Position numbers and translations under genes: made by a program. A stretch of DNA of 34,410 bases from Spirobacillus cienkowskii. GTDB taxonomy: Bacteria; Bdellovibrionota_B; Oligoflexia; Silvanigrellales; Silvanigrellaceae. The notes under the pieces are model-generated. The model saw only the letters and a program-made list of their open reading frames with translations. It was not told the origin of the DNA and made no database searches. The number at the start of each line of letters is the position of its first letter. The first letter of the stretch is position 1. This document shows positions 25,201-33,117 of the stretch, piece by piece. The stretch lies in the NCBI GenBank assembly GCA_003339605.1, contig QOVW01000083.1, positions 1-34,410 of the forward strand, in the 5' to 3' direction.

Positions 25201-25390
25201 AGGAGCAGAGCTTAGAAAACCATTAGGCATTTGTATAATTGGAGGGTTGATTTTAAGTCAAATATTAACCTTGTATACAACTCCAGTTGTATATTTATTT
25301 TTTGATAAAATATCTAAAACCTTTTTGTCTTTTGCTCAAAAAAATAGCGAAAAAGAAACTCCTCAAACAGTTTTGGATATAAAAAAATGA
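22268..25390 (+). CDS. RND efflux permease, first of two (MdtB-like)
   Basis: 1040 residues, the standard size for hydrophobe/amphiphile-efflux RND pumps. The start LSAPFIKRPIATSLFMIAILLVGILAF and PISALPEVEYPTIQV are typical. The proton-relay residues are present: D402-D403 in GFVVDDAIVMIEN (TM4) and K922-K923 in GIVKKNAIMMIDF (TM10). Large periplasmic porter domains lie at ~35-335 and ~560-860. It overlaps the adaptor gene upstream and the second permease downstream by four bases each (ATGA). With the second permease it resembles MdtB-MdtC, which assemble as a mixed trimer. Substrates cannot be told from sequence. Confidence 0.95.
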   Translation: MINLSAPFIKRPIATSLFMIAILLVGILAFNLLPISALPEVEYPTIQVATSYPGASPELVATTVTAPLERQFGQMPGLLQMTSASSFGSSIITLQFNLDMNLDVAVQQVQAAIISSQNLLPANLPTPPIYSKVNPADAPIITLALNSKSLNLTEVQNFAETRFVPKISEITGVGIVRLSGGQRPAIRIQVNPVLLASYALNLEDIRTTINNANSNGAKGSIDGEILTYTINSNDQLLTKNDFEKLIITYLDQGAIYLKDIADISEGPENTQLAAWVNNEPSIILDIQKQPNTNVIEIVDKIKNILPKLKATVPKEINILIVNDRTITIRKSINHAKFELILSIILVVLIIYLFLNSFSATFIPSLAVPLSLIGTCSVMYYLNFSFNNLTIMALTIATGFVVDDAIVMIENISRYLEKGFTPLDAALKGAAQIGFTIITLTISIISVLIPLFFMEDIIGRLFREFAVTLAISIFISAIVSLTLTPMLCRQLLKSEHSKEIKINFFQNLLNIIIEKYSVTLKFVLSQKNKTILVSFIVLFITGILFFAIPKGFFPIQDTGAIIAITEAPQSVSFSEMNKRQKHVAEKILEDPAVENITSITGIDGMNTTLNSGRILITLKPFEIRKITSEKLIKKIQKKLDNIKNIKTYMQPVQDLNVENKISRTQFQYSITSTNSKEVDDWSKKIIEKLIESPLFNDVTSDVQNSGLRADIVIDHQVIGTLGITQTMIDNAIYNSFGQRPISTIFTNINQYNVILEANPKLKITIQNLLDHIFIQNKGNIIPFSAFAKVVESTTPLVINRKGQFPVATLSFNLAPGASLGSAVAAIEDTKNKLQIPPSLQTSFEGVTQIFQNSITNSLLLILASITVVYIILGILYESYIHPITILSTIPSAGLGALLALFITGNEFNIISLIGMILLIGIVKKNAIMMIDFALDLQRNQKLIAEEAIYQACLLRFRPILMTTMAALLAAIPLAFGNGIGAELRKPLGICIIGGLILSQILTLYTTPVVYLFFDKISKTFLSFAQKNSEKETPQTVLDIKK

Positions 25391-28300
25391 GAAATATATC
25401 TTCTCTATTTATCAATCGCCCAATAGGAACTTCATTACTAGGAGCTCTCATCATATTAGCAGGAATTCTTGCTTTTAAATTATTACCAGTTTCACAATTA
25501 CCGCAAATAGAGTTTCCAACAATTGTTGTTCAAGCAGCTCTTCCGGGAGCCAATCCAACAATTATGGCATCCTCGGTGACAACACCACTAGAACGACAAT
25601 TAGGAAAAATTTCTGGCGTTTCTGAAATGACTTCTACATCAGGATCTGGATCATCACGGATTGTTTTGCAATTTGATTTATCTCGAAAAATTGATGGAGC
25701 TGCAAACGATGTGCAAGCAGCAATCAATGCCTCATTAAATCAATTACCTAAAGAGTTGCCAGCAGTTCCAACATATCGCAAAGTTAATCCAGCCGACGCA
25801 CCAATTATGATTCTTTCTCTTACATCTGACACATTAAAAAAAGAACAAATCTATGATGCGGCGTCTTCAATTCTGCAACAAAAAATTTCGCAAATAGAGG
25901 GTGTTGGACAAGTTAACATAGGAGGCAGCTCACTACCAAGCATCAGAATTGATCTCAACCCACACTTACTAAATCATTATGGAATATCATTAGAAAATGT
26001 AACACAAGTTATCAATCAAGCACACAGCATTACACCTAAAGGATTATTTGAAGATGATTTAAAGTCATATCAAATAGAAACATCCCCACAAATATTTTCT
26101 TCACATCAATATAATCCATTAATAATTTCGTATAAAAATAATAGTTATGTAACTTTAAAAGATATTGCTAAAGTTTATGATTCTGTCGAAGATTTAAAAA
26201 ATATGGGTTATGCCGATGGCAAACCTGCTGTAATATTAATAATATTTAAAGAACCAGGAAAAAATGTTATCGAAACAGTTGATCGTATTCAAAAAGAAAT
26301 TCCACAATTAAAATCTTTAATTCATAAAGATATAGATTTAACAGTTTCGTTAGACAGAACACTAACAATTAGAGCGTCTTTATTTGATGTAGAAAAAACT
26401 TTATTAATTTCTATTATATTAGTAATTTTAATTGTATTTTTATTTTTTAAAGATATCAATGCAACAATTATTCCATGCATCGCTATTCCATTGTCCCTTC
26501 TTGGAACATTTATTATTATGTTTTTATTGGGTTATAGTCTTGATAACTTGTCTCTCATGGCACTAACTATTGCCACAGGTTTTGTTGTTGATGATGCTAT
26601 TGTTGTTTTAGAAAATATTAATAGACATATTGAATTAGGAAAGACTCCATTTCAAGCTTCATTAATAGGTGCTAAAGAAGTTGTATTTACTATAATATCA
26701 ATTAGTATATCTTTAGTTGCAGTATTTATTCCGCTCCTTTTTATGGATGGAATCGTTGGCAGATTTTTTAGAGAGTTTTCAATCACATTATCAATTGCTA
26801 TTATTGTATCGTTATTTGTATCAATCATATTTACACCTACTATGTGCTCAAAAATGTTAAAAAATTCGCGAAGTCAAAATTACAAAATAAATATGCTATC
26901 TAAAATTTATGAAAAAAGTTTATTTTGGAGTATCAATCACAAAAAAACAATTATTCTAGTTACATTATTAACAATATTTACAAGTGTTTATTTATACAAA
27001 GAAACACCTAAAGGATTTTTTCCGCAACAAGATACCGGAAGAATTATTGGCGCAATTCAAACCGACCAAAATATTTCATTTATTAATTTACAAAAAAAAT
27101 TTACTAAGTTTATTGATATAATTAAACAAGATGAAGCAATTGAGCATGTGGTTGGTTACGTTGGAGGAAGCTCCGCAAATTCAGGTAATGTATTTATAAG
27201 TTTAAAGCCGTTAAAGGATAGAAAAGTTTCTTCTGATCTTGTTATCAAACGTCTGAGACAAAAATTATCAACTCTACCTGCGGCTAAAATATTTTTGCAA
27301 TCTGCTCAAGATATTGTAATAGGAGGTCGCCAAGGAGGGGCACAATTTCAATTTTCATTATCTGCCGATAACTTAACTGAATTAAAAAAATGGACTCAAA
27401 TATTAACGAAAGAACTTGCCACACTCCCTGGAATTGCTGACATAAACAATAATCAAAAAGAAAATGGATTAGAATTATTTATAAATATAAACAATCAAAA
27501 AAAATCCGAATTTAACATAAACAATAATTCAATAAATAAGTATCTTTATAGTTATTTTGGCCAAAAAGCGGTTGCTACAATTTACAAAAATTTAAACCAG
27601 TATCGAATTATTATGGAAGTCGATCCAAAATTTGCTGATAATACAAAAATTATAGATGGGGTTTATATTAATAATAGTAAAAATACACTAGTTCCTTTAA
27701 ATTCGTTTTCTCAACATCATGTAACAAATTCTTTATTATCAATAAATCACCAATCTAGTTTTCCTTCAACAACCTTATATTTTAATTTACTTCCTGGAAT
27801 TTCTTTAGGAAATATTGTTAATCAAATCAATGATTCTGTTAAAACTTTAAATTTACCTCCAACAGTTCAAGCCTCGTTTCAAGGAAGCGCAAAAGAGTTT
27901 CAAAAATCACTAGATAATCAACCTATTTTAATTTTATCAGCAATAGTCACTGTGTATATTATTCTTGGTATATTATATGAAAGCTTTATTCACCCCATTA
28001 CAATATTATCAACTCTACCTTCTGCAAGCGTTGGCGCTTTAATAGCACTATATATTACTAAAACTGATTTAAACTTAATTGCATTAGTTGGTATAATATT
28101 ACTAATTGGGATTGTTAAAAAAAACGCTATCATGATGATCGATTTTGCAATTAACGTTCAAAAAGATAATGCTATATCATCGAGTGATGCAATTTTTAAA
28201 TCAGCATTACTAAGATTTAGGCCAATTATGATGACAACTTTAGCGGCAGTATTAGGAGCTGTTCCCTTAGCATTTGGAGAGGGAGTTGGTTCTGAATTTA

Positions 28301-28455
28301 GAAAACCTCTGGGAATTACTATAATAGGTGGATTATTATTTAGTCAATTATTAACCTTATATACAACACCAATTATTTATATTTATTTTGATAAATTATC
28401 AGAGTGGTTTAAAAAAAATAAACCAAAAGTTTTAGGAAATAATTATGAAAAATAA
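25387..28455 (+). CDS. RND efflux permease, second of two (MdtC-like)
   Basis: 1022 residues, clearly homologous to the preceding permease but diverged over the porter domains. N-terminus SSLFINRPIGTSLLGALIILAG; proton-relay residues D402-D403 (GFVVDDAIVVLEN) and K911-K912 (GIVKKNAIMMIDF) are conserved, so neither partner looks inactive by these positions. The tandem probably arose by duplication, and as in MdtBC the two may form a heterotrimer; separate homotrimers are the alternative. It overlaps the channel gene start by 11 bases. Confidence 0.95.
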   Translation: MRNISSLFINRPIGTSLLGALIILAGILAFKLLPVSQLPQIEFPTIVVQAALPGANPTIMASSVTTPLERQLGKISGVSEMTSTSGSGSSRIVLQFDLSRKIDGAANDVQAAINASLNQLPKELPAVPTYRKVNPADAPIMILSLTSDTLKKEQIYDAASSILQQKISQIEGVGQVNIGGSSLPSIRIDLNPHLLNHYGISLENVTQVINQAHSITPKGLFEDDLKSYQIETSPQIFSSHQYNPLIISYKNNSYVTLKDIAKVYDSVEDLKNMGYADGKPAVILIIFKEPGKNVIETVDRIQKEIPQLKSLIHKDIDLTVSLDRTLTIRASLFDVEKTLLISIILVILIVFLFFKDINATIIPCIAIPLSLLGTFIIMFLLGYSLDNLSLMALTIATGFVVDDAIVVLENINRHIELGKTPFQASLIGAKEVVFTIISISISLVAVFIPLLFMDGIVGRFFREFSITLSIAIIVSLFVSIIFTPTMCSKMLKNSRSQNYKINMLSKIYEKSLFWSINHKKTIILVTLLTIFTSVYLYKETPKGFFPQQDTGRIIGAIQTDQNISFINLQKKFTKFIDIIKQDEAIEHVVGYVGGSSANSGNVFISLKPLKDRKVSSDLVIKRLRQKLSTLPAAKIFLQSAQDIVIGGRQGGAQFQFSLSADNLTELKKWTQILTKELATLPGIADINNNQKENGLELFININNQKKSEFNINNNSINKYLYSYFGQKAVATIYKNLNQYRIIMEVDPKFADNTKIIDGVYINNSKNTLVPLNSFSQHHVTNSLLSINHQSSFPSTTLYFNLLPGISLGNIVNQINDSVKTLNLPPTVQASFQGSAKEFQKSLDNQPILILSAIVTVYIILGILYESFIHPITILSTLPSASVGALIALYITKTDLNLIALVGIILLIGIVKKNAIMMIDFAINVQKDNAISSSDAIFKSALLRFRPIMMTTLAAVLGAVPLAFGEGVGSEFRKPLGITIIGGLLFSQLLTLYTTPIIYIYFDKLSEWFKKNKPKVLGNNYEK

Positions 28456-29854
28456 TAATGATAAATTTAAAATACTACTCACTTTAACTTTTCTTTTTTA
28501 TTCTTGTACTAGTGGCCCCAAATACAACCCAATACCTTTTGAACTTTCTGATAAATATAAAGAAACAAATGATAAAAACTGGAAAATAGCCGAACCAAAT
28601 GACGAAATTCCTAAAGGAAAGTGGTGGGAAGTATTTAATGACCCTATCCTTAATCAATTTGAAGAAACTCTCGAACACTCAAATCAAAATATTCAAGTCG
28701 CTCTCCATCAATTTGAGCAAGCTCAAGCACTTGTTGCACAGGCGTCATCTGCATATGGTCCCTCTGTAGCGGTTGCAGGTGGCGCATCTCGCCAAAGACA
28801 GCCCGCTAGCAAACAAATACCTCAAGCCACCTATTCTAACTCCTTTCAAAGCTCAATCAATGCCTCATGGATTCCTGATCTATGGGGCGCTGTCCGCCAT
28901 AACGTAGATGCAAACAGAGCCGCCGTAGAAGCAAGCGCTGCGCAATTAGAAAATACTAAACTCGCATTACAAGCCTCACTTGCTCAATATTATTTTTCAG
29001 TCAGAATTCTCGATCATAATCAACAAATTTTTACGCAAATTATAGAGTGCTATAATACCATAAACAATATAACAGAAAAGGCAAAAAATGCGGGTATAGC
29101 TTCTTCAATAGATTATGAAAACTCAAATGCGCAACTCGAGCAAGCTAAAATTCAATTATCTGAAATTAAAATATCTCGTTCTCAATATGAACATGCCATT
29201 GCCGTATTATTAGGAAAGCCTCCTTCTGAATTTACCCTAGAACCACAAAAGACAAAAATTACTATTCCAGAAATTCCTTTATTGTTACCTTCTCGTTTAC
29301 TAGAACGCCGCCCCGATATTGCGCAAGCAGAAAGACTTGTTGCGCAAGCAAATTCACAAATTGGACTGGCAGAAGCTGGTTATTTTCCTGATTTTACGTT
29401 TTCAACAAGTGCTGGATTTTCCAAAACTGACATTGATAGCCTTTTTTCATTACCATCCCTATTTTGGAGTTTAGGGGTAAGTTTAACCGAAACAGTTTTT
29501 GATAATGGATTACGTGCTGCAAAAGTACGGTCGGCAGAAGCGAATTATCAAGTGACAGTCGCAAAATATCGTCAAACGGTATTAGGTGCACTGCAAAATG
29601 TTGAAGATATTTTAGCTTCAATTAGAAATATTAAAATAGAGGAAGAATTTCAACATAGCATCACAGATCGCAATAAAATCATTGAAGAAATAATATTAAC
29701 AGGATTTCACTTAGGAAAAAATTCTTATCAAGAAGTCATGCGAGCTCAAATCAATTTATTACAAGCCCAAAAGTCTGTTGCCGATTTATTAGGACGGAAT
29801 ATCTCAGCACACCTCAATCTTATCGGGGCACTTGGCGGGATTTGGTCTCATTAA
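28445..29854 (+). CDS. RND efflux outer-membrane channel lipoprotein (NodT/OprM family)
   Basis: 469 residues. A lipoprotein signal ends LFYSC with Cys21 as the lipidation site, so it would be a substrate of Lnt in this genome. The mature part has the TolC-type double repeat: KGKWWEVFNDPILNQFEETL, NIQVALHQFEQAQALVAQA, SWIPDLWGAVRHNVDANRAAVEA, then LLERRPDIAQAERLVAQANS, IGLAEAGYFPDFTFS and GLRAAKVRSAEANYQ. It forms the trimeric exit duct through the outer membrane. It is the last gene of the operon and starts inside the second permease gene. Confidence 0.94.
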   Translation: MKNNNDKFKILLTLTFLFYSCTSGPKYNPIPFELSDKYKETNDKNWKIAEPNDEIPKGKWWEVFNDPILNQFEETLEHSNQNIQVALHQFEQAQALVAQASSAYGPSVAVAGGASRQRQPASKQIPQATYSNSFQSSINASWIPDLWGAVRHNVDANRAAVEASAAQLENTKLALQASLAQYYFSVRILDHNQQIFTQIIECYNTINNITEKAKNAGIASSIDYENSNAQLEQAKIQLSEIKISRSQYEHAIAVLLGKPPSEFTLEPQKTKITIPEIPLLLPSRLLERRPDIAQAERLVAQANSQIGLAEAGYFPDFTFSTSAGFSKTDIDSLFSLPSLFWSLGVSLTETVFDNGLRAAKVRSAEANYQVTVAKYRQTVLGALQNVEDILASIRNIKIEEEFQHSITDRNKIIEEIILTGFHLGKNSYQEVMRAQINLLQAQKSVADLLGRNISAHLNLIGALGGIWSH

Positions 29855-29871
29855 AAACACGTATTTTTAAT
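29850..29871 (+). terminator. AT-only inverted repeat at the end of the efflux operon
   Basis: ATTAAAAA, loop CACGTA, TTTTTAAT, overlapping the stop codon. It has the shape of a terminator with a T-run in the stem but no G/C pairs, so termination would be weak. Confidence 0.3.
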
Positions 29872-29951
29872 TAAACTATTTATTTTTTATATTTAATTTC
29901 GATAAATAAATAACAAAATATTTCTTAAAATTAATTAAGGAAAGATTTTTA

Positions 29952-30959
29952 ATGTATCAAAAAACATTAGTATTTATTTGTATTTTTTTATTTTTTATAA
30001 ATTCATGCAAAAAAATTATTAATTCAGAGATCGCGCGTAGTCCAGGACCATCCTCATGCTTGGCAAACAGAAACGAAATTTTATCTACAAATATAGTAGG
30101 AGGCCAAGTTGTTGATAATACTACAGTTCCTTCGGGCAGAAATACGGTTGGAATTGTATTGCCTTTGGGAAATTCAATGTATGTCGTATGCACCGGAACC
30201 GTTGTGGCAGATAACCTTATTCTTACCGCAGCGCATTGCTTAGATGACATAGATCATAACAATGTTTCTCCAGGCCATATTGTGTTTTCAGATCAATTGA
30301 ACTTTAGCCGGAACTCTGTGGTATCATCCCCAATCACATGTTGGCAAAAACACGGCAGCTACACCTCTTGTGCCGACACCAATTCATTGGGCTGTACTCT
30401 ATTTGATATAGCCTGGTTAAAAATTGGCAATAGCGCAACAGCAAATTATGGCTACAATACTATTTCTGTTTTAGCAAATCCTCAATTGATTACAGCAACT
30501 GAATCAAAGTGGATGTTTGGCTTTGGACATTTGAGTGATTCTCAGTCAAATACATCAAATAGAAAGTATTCTGTTATGTCTGCCTCATCGATTAATTTTC
30601 CAGACACTATTCCAGGAGGGGCTATTACAAATTTCAATGCAATTACATTTAACAATGCTTATCAAAGCTATTTAACCGTTATCGGGCCAAACAACCAACC
30701 AGGCTCTGCAAAAGGAACCTGCATGGGGGATTCTGGAGGTCCCGTATACCTTAATCGCAATGGAAATTATATTTTAGCTGCACTCACACAAGGCTCAAAC
30801 TCAGTGCTAACCCCACACCCCACAAACACGGCACCCCCTTACAGCTTTAATTCGTCTCAGTATGCTTTATGCAATGACGGCTATGGCGTTTACACAACCA
30901 TTGGTAACTATATCAATTGGATACAAACGAGCAGTGGAGTGACATTGAGCCTCTTTTAA
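29952..30959 (+). CDS. S1-family (chymotrypsin-fold) serine protease, lipoprotein
   Basis: 335 residues. The signal ends FINSC with Cys19 as a probable lipidation site, followed by KK. The propeptide runs to the activation site IVGG (48-51). The catalytic set is complete: H95 in LTAAHC, D152 in LFDIAWLKI, S261 in GTCMGDSGGP. The residue at the S1-pocket base (chymotrypsin position 189) is Gly, not the Asp of trypsin, so cleavage after Lys/Arg is unlikely; chymotrypsin- or elastase-like preference is inference. Cysteines near 191 and in YALCNDGYGVYTTIGNYINWI would give the usual late disulfide. Located on the outside of the cell envelope if the lipobox holds. Single gene, convergent with the kinase gene. 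Confidence 0.92.
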   Translation: MYQKTLVFICIFLFFINSCKKIINSEIARSPGPSSCLANRNEILSTNIVGGQVVDNTTVPSGRNTVGIVLPLGNSMYVVCTGTVVADNLILTAAHCLDDIDHNNVSPGHIVFSDQLNFSRNSVVSSPITCWQKHGSYTSCADTNSLGCTLFDIAWLKIGNSATANYGYNTISVLANPQLITATESKWMFGFGHLSDSQSNTSNRKYSVMSASSINFPDTIPGGAITNFNAITFNNAYQSYLTVIGPNNQPGSAKGTCMGDSGGPVYLNRNGNYILAALTQGSNSVLTPHPTNTAPPYSFNSSQYALCNDGYGVYTTIGNYINWIQTSSGVTLSLF

Positions 30960-30972
30960 AAAATCAAACAAT

Positions 30973-31887
30973 TTAACAGTTGTTTTGAACAGTTAACTGA
31001 TCGAGTAAATCTTTAACCGTCATGCGCGAGACACCAAGACTTCTCAAGGATGAAGCAACAACATTTAAAATTGATTTTTCTAAATCAAATACTTTTTCAT
31101 CACCAACTTGACGATAGACTGGCTGATGCGCATCAATAAGCGCAATGGCATCTGAACCCAATTCTGTTTTTAAATAATCAACACTAGGATGCACATTTTC
31201 AATGTAAAATTGATACCGACTTAATAATGATGTTTCATCATCATCAGCCCTGCCTCGTTTTGTGGCTCTTGATAACATTTCTTGTTTACTAATACTTAAA
31301 TGCAATACTTTAATAACCGGAATACCAAACCGTTTTAAAAAAGAAATTAAATGTTGCGCAGCTTTAACAGTTCGTGGGTAACCATCTAAAATAAAAGGAT
31401 GAGTTTTAAATTCTGGAGAATGTTCTATATGAGCCGCAATAAAATCTTGCGTCCATCTATTTGGAACCAACAAGCCATTCATTGTGCAAAATTCAAGCCA
31501 TTCTAACTGACTTGTAAATTTATCCATTTCTTTTCGTTTAAAATACAACTCCATTTCTGGTACATAATTTAAAACTTTGCGTGTTAAATCGTCTGTGGTA
31601 TCCACACAGTCAAAAATATTGACTGCATCTGAAATTTTATAATTTTCAGCAAGTAAAGTTGCATAGCTTTTTTCATTTTTGGCACGTTGAAAAGTTGTAC
31701 GCAAAATTTCGCCCATTGATAAATGAGCTTCTTGAGGAATAGACATTACCTTAGATAAGGCAACAGCAACCTCTCCTTTTCCGCAGCTTGAGGGTCCTGT
31801 TAAAATTAAAACCCCCGGACCCCGTAATGAAACACGTTCAACTTTAATTTTAGACTCTAATTCATAAGCAACTCGGCTCAATGACAT
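30973..31887 (-). CDS. Adenylate-kinase-like nucleoside monophosphate kinase, enlarged
   Basis: 304 residues, ~90 more than a usual adenylate kinase. The P-loop GPSSCGKG is at 31-38, FILDGYPRT at 165-173, and RGRADDDETSLLSRY at 211-225, the family's core motifs. The extra length lies in an N-terminal ~25 residues, an insertion between the P-loop and the DGYPRT strand (~68-145), and a helical C-terminal tail (~270-304). There is no Cys-rich zinc LID; the LID is the short type. It lies 17 bases after dapA on the same strand. It may be the housekeeping Adk or a paralogue; I favour a divergent paralogue because of the insertions. Phosphoryl transfer to AMP or another NMP is inference from the motifs. 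Confidence 0.85.
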   Translation of the reverse strand: MSLSRVAYELESKIKVERVSLRGPGVLILTGPSSCGKGEVAVALSKVMSIPQEAHLSMGEILRTTFQRAKNEKSYATLLAENYKISDAVNIFDCVDTTDDLTRKVLNYVPEMELYFKRKEMDKFTSQLEWLEFCTMNGLLVPNRWTQDFIAAHIEHSPEFKTHPFILDGYPRTVKAAQHLISFLKRFGIPVIKVLHLSISKQEMLSRATKRGRADDDETSLLSRYQFYIENVHPSVDYLKTELGSDAIALIDAHQPVYRQVGDEKVFDLEKSILNVVASSLRSLGVSRMTVKDLLDQLTVQNNC

Positions 31888-31904
31888 GTTTCATTTCCTA
31901 TTTA

Positions 31905-32846
31905 TTAAAGTAATATTTGTACTTGATTTTGTTTTAGCTGTTCGAGAATTGATTTTAAAATAGTTTCTTCTTGAGAAATTGCTGGGTATAAAGGAGCGCG
32001 AAGATTAGGACCACACAAACCCAAATGAGAAAGCATCCATTTTACTCCAATAGGGTTTGGTACAGAAAATATGCCACTATTTATGCAGTATGTTGCTAAA
32101 TGAATTTTTTGCATTTCTATTAAATTGTTATTATGAAAATTTTGTAAAATTTGTAAAAGCGCATTAGGAATAATATGCGAAGTGACAGAAATCACCCCTT
32201 CGGCTCCACACAAAAGCGCTGGCGCATAAGTTGCATCGTCTCCTGATAAAATTCTTACATTGTTTTTGTTACTTTCTTTTAAAGCATTTTTCATTTCTAC
32301 TATTGCATTTACATTTCCAGCAGCTTCTTTAATAGCAACAATGTTTTCATTTTCAGAAGCAATTGTAGCTAATGTACCTGGTAAAATATTAACGCCCGTT
32401 CGACTTGGCACATTATAAATACAAATAGGTGTATTTTTTAATGCTAATGCCACCTCTCCGTAGTGCTTAATCAAACAATGCTGACTTGGTTTATTATAAT
32501 AAGGAGTGACTACCATGACTCCATTTGGAGAATTATTATTAGTATTTTTTATTTGTGAATATTTTATTGATTTATCAATAGTTGTTTTTGTATAATTTGT
32601 GCCTGTGCCAACATATACATGAAAATGATCATCTTGATGATTTAATGCAGCAAGAACTATACTTTCTGACTCTTGTTCTGTGAGTGCTGCGTTTTCTCCT
32701 GTTGTTCCCAAAACAACAATCCCATGAATTCCTGCTGCTTTTTGATAAGCGATTAGTTTATCAAAAGATTGAAAGTCAACCTCTCCATATTTATCAAAGG
32801 GAGTTACGATTGCGGTCATGACTCCAGTAAAAGGTTTGTGACTCAA
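31905..32846 (-). CDS. dapA: 4-hydroxy-tetrahydrodipicolinate synthase
   Basis: 313 residues, slightly above the usual ~292. It condenses pyruvate with aspartate semialdehyde in the lysine/diaminopimelate pathway, in the cytosol. Schiff-base lysine K173 is in VAIKEAAGN, Y144 in IYNVPSRTG, and the pyruvate-binding GTTGENAAL is near residue 47. The start is TTG at 32846, six bases after AAGGAG. Small insertions (for example at ~95-105, SQIKNTNNNSPNG) explain the extra length. It is the first gene of a two-gene unit with the kinase. Confidence 0.96.
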   Translation of the reverse strand: MSHKPFTGVMTAIVTPFDKYGEVDFQSFDKLIAYQKAAGIHGIVVLGTTGENAALTEQESESIVLAALNHQDDHFHVYVGTGTNYTKTTIDKSIKYSQIKNTNNNSPNGVMVVTPYYNKPSQHCLIKHYGEVALALKNTPICIYNVPSRTGVNILPGTLATIASENENIVAIKEAAGNVNAIVEMKNALKESNKNNVRILSGDDATYAPALLCGAEGVISVTSHIIPNALLQILQNFHNNNLIEMQKIHLATYCINSGIFSVPNPIGVKWMLSHLGLCGPNLRAPLYPAISQEETILKSILEQLKQNQVQILL

Positions 32847-32929
32847 GGGTTTCTCCTTCCAAGTTAAAAACTTCTGCCTGGCAAAGGATAGCTATGTTAA
32901 AGAAACTTAGCAAGAATTGCATGAGCCTG

Positions 32930-32958
32930 TTGACCTCTACGTTGAGATTTGCTAACCA
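32930..32958 (+). promoter_or_regulatory. Candidate promoter of the CAT-anticodon tRNA
   Basis: TTGACC, a 17-base spacer, and TAACCA; the -10 is poor. Transcription would start about 10-12 bases before the tRNA. No other gene lies between dapA and the tRNA. Confidence 0.35.
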
Positions 32959-32976
32959 CTCAATTACTCAAAAAGG

Positions 32977-33053
32977 GGGCCGGTAGCTAAATGGTTACGG
33001 CAGCTCGCTCATAACGAGACGATCTGGGGGTTCGAGTCCCTCCCGGCCCACCA
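32977..33053 (+). tRNA. tRNA with CAT anticodon (elongator Met or Ile2), CCA encoded
   Basis: Acceptor GGGCCGG pairs with CCGGCCC, discriminator A, CCA encoded. D-arm GCTAAATGGTTACGGC; anticodon stem GCTCG/CGAGA (outer pair G-A mismatched) with loop CTCATAA; T-arm GGGGG-TTCGAGT-CCCTC. The G1-C72 pair rules out the initiator. The GGGCC start and CTCATAA loop occur in both elongator tRNA-Met and the lysidine-modified tRNA-Ile2, and I cannot separate them by eye. It directly precedes the IS982-like element. Confidence 0.9.
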
Positions 33054-33088
33054 CTTTTATGATTTTAACACCTCCGCCATCTATTATC

Positions 33089-33111
33089 TATGCCAGTTAA
33101 TAGTTGAGAAA
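33089..33111 (+). repeat. Left terminal inverted repeat of the IS982-like element
   Basis: Matches the right repeat at 21 of 23 bases; differences are two G/A changes at repeat positions 8 and 20. Confidence 0.85.
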
Positions 33112-33117
33112 AATCAA

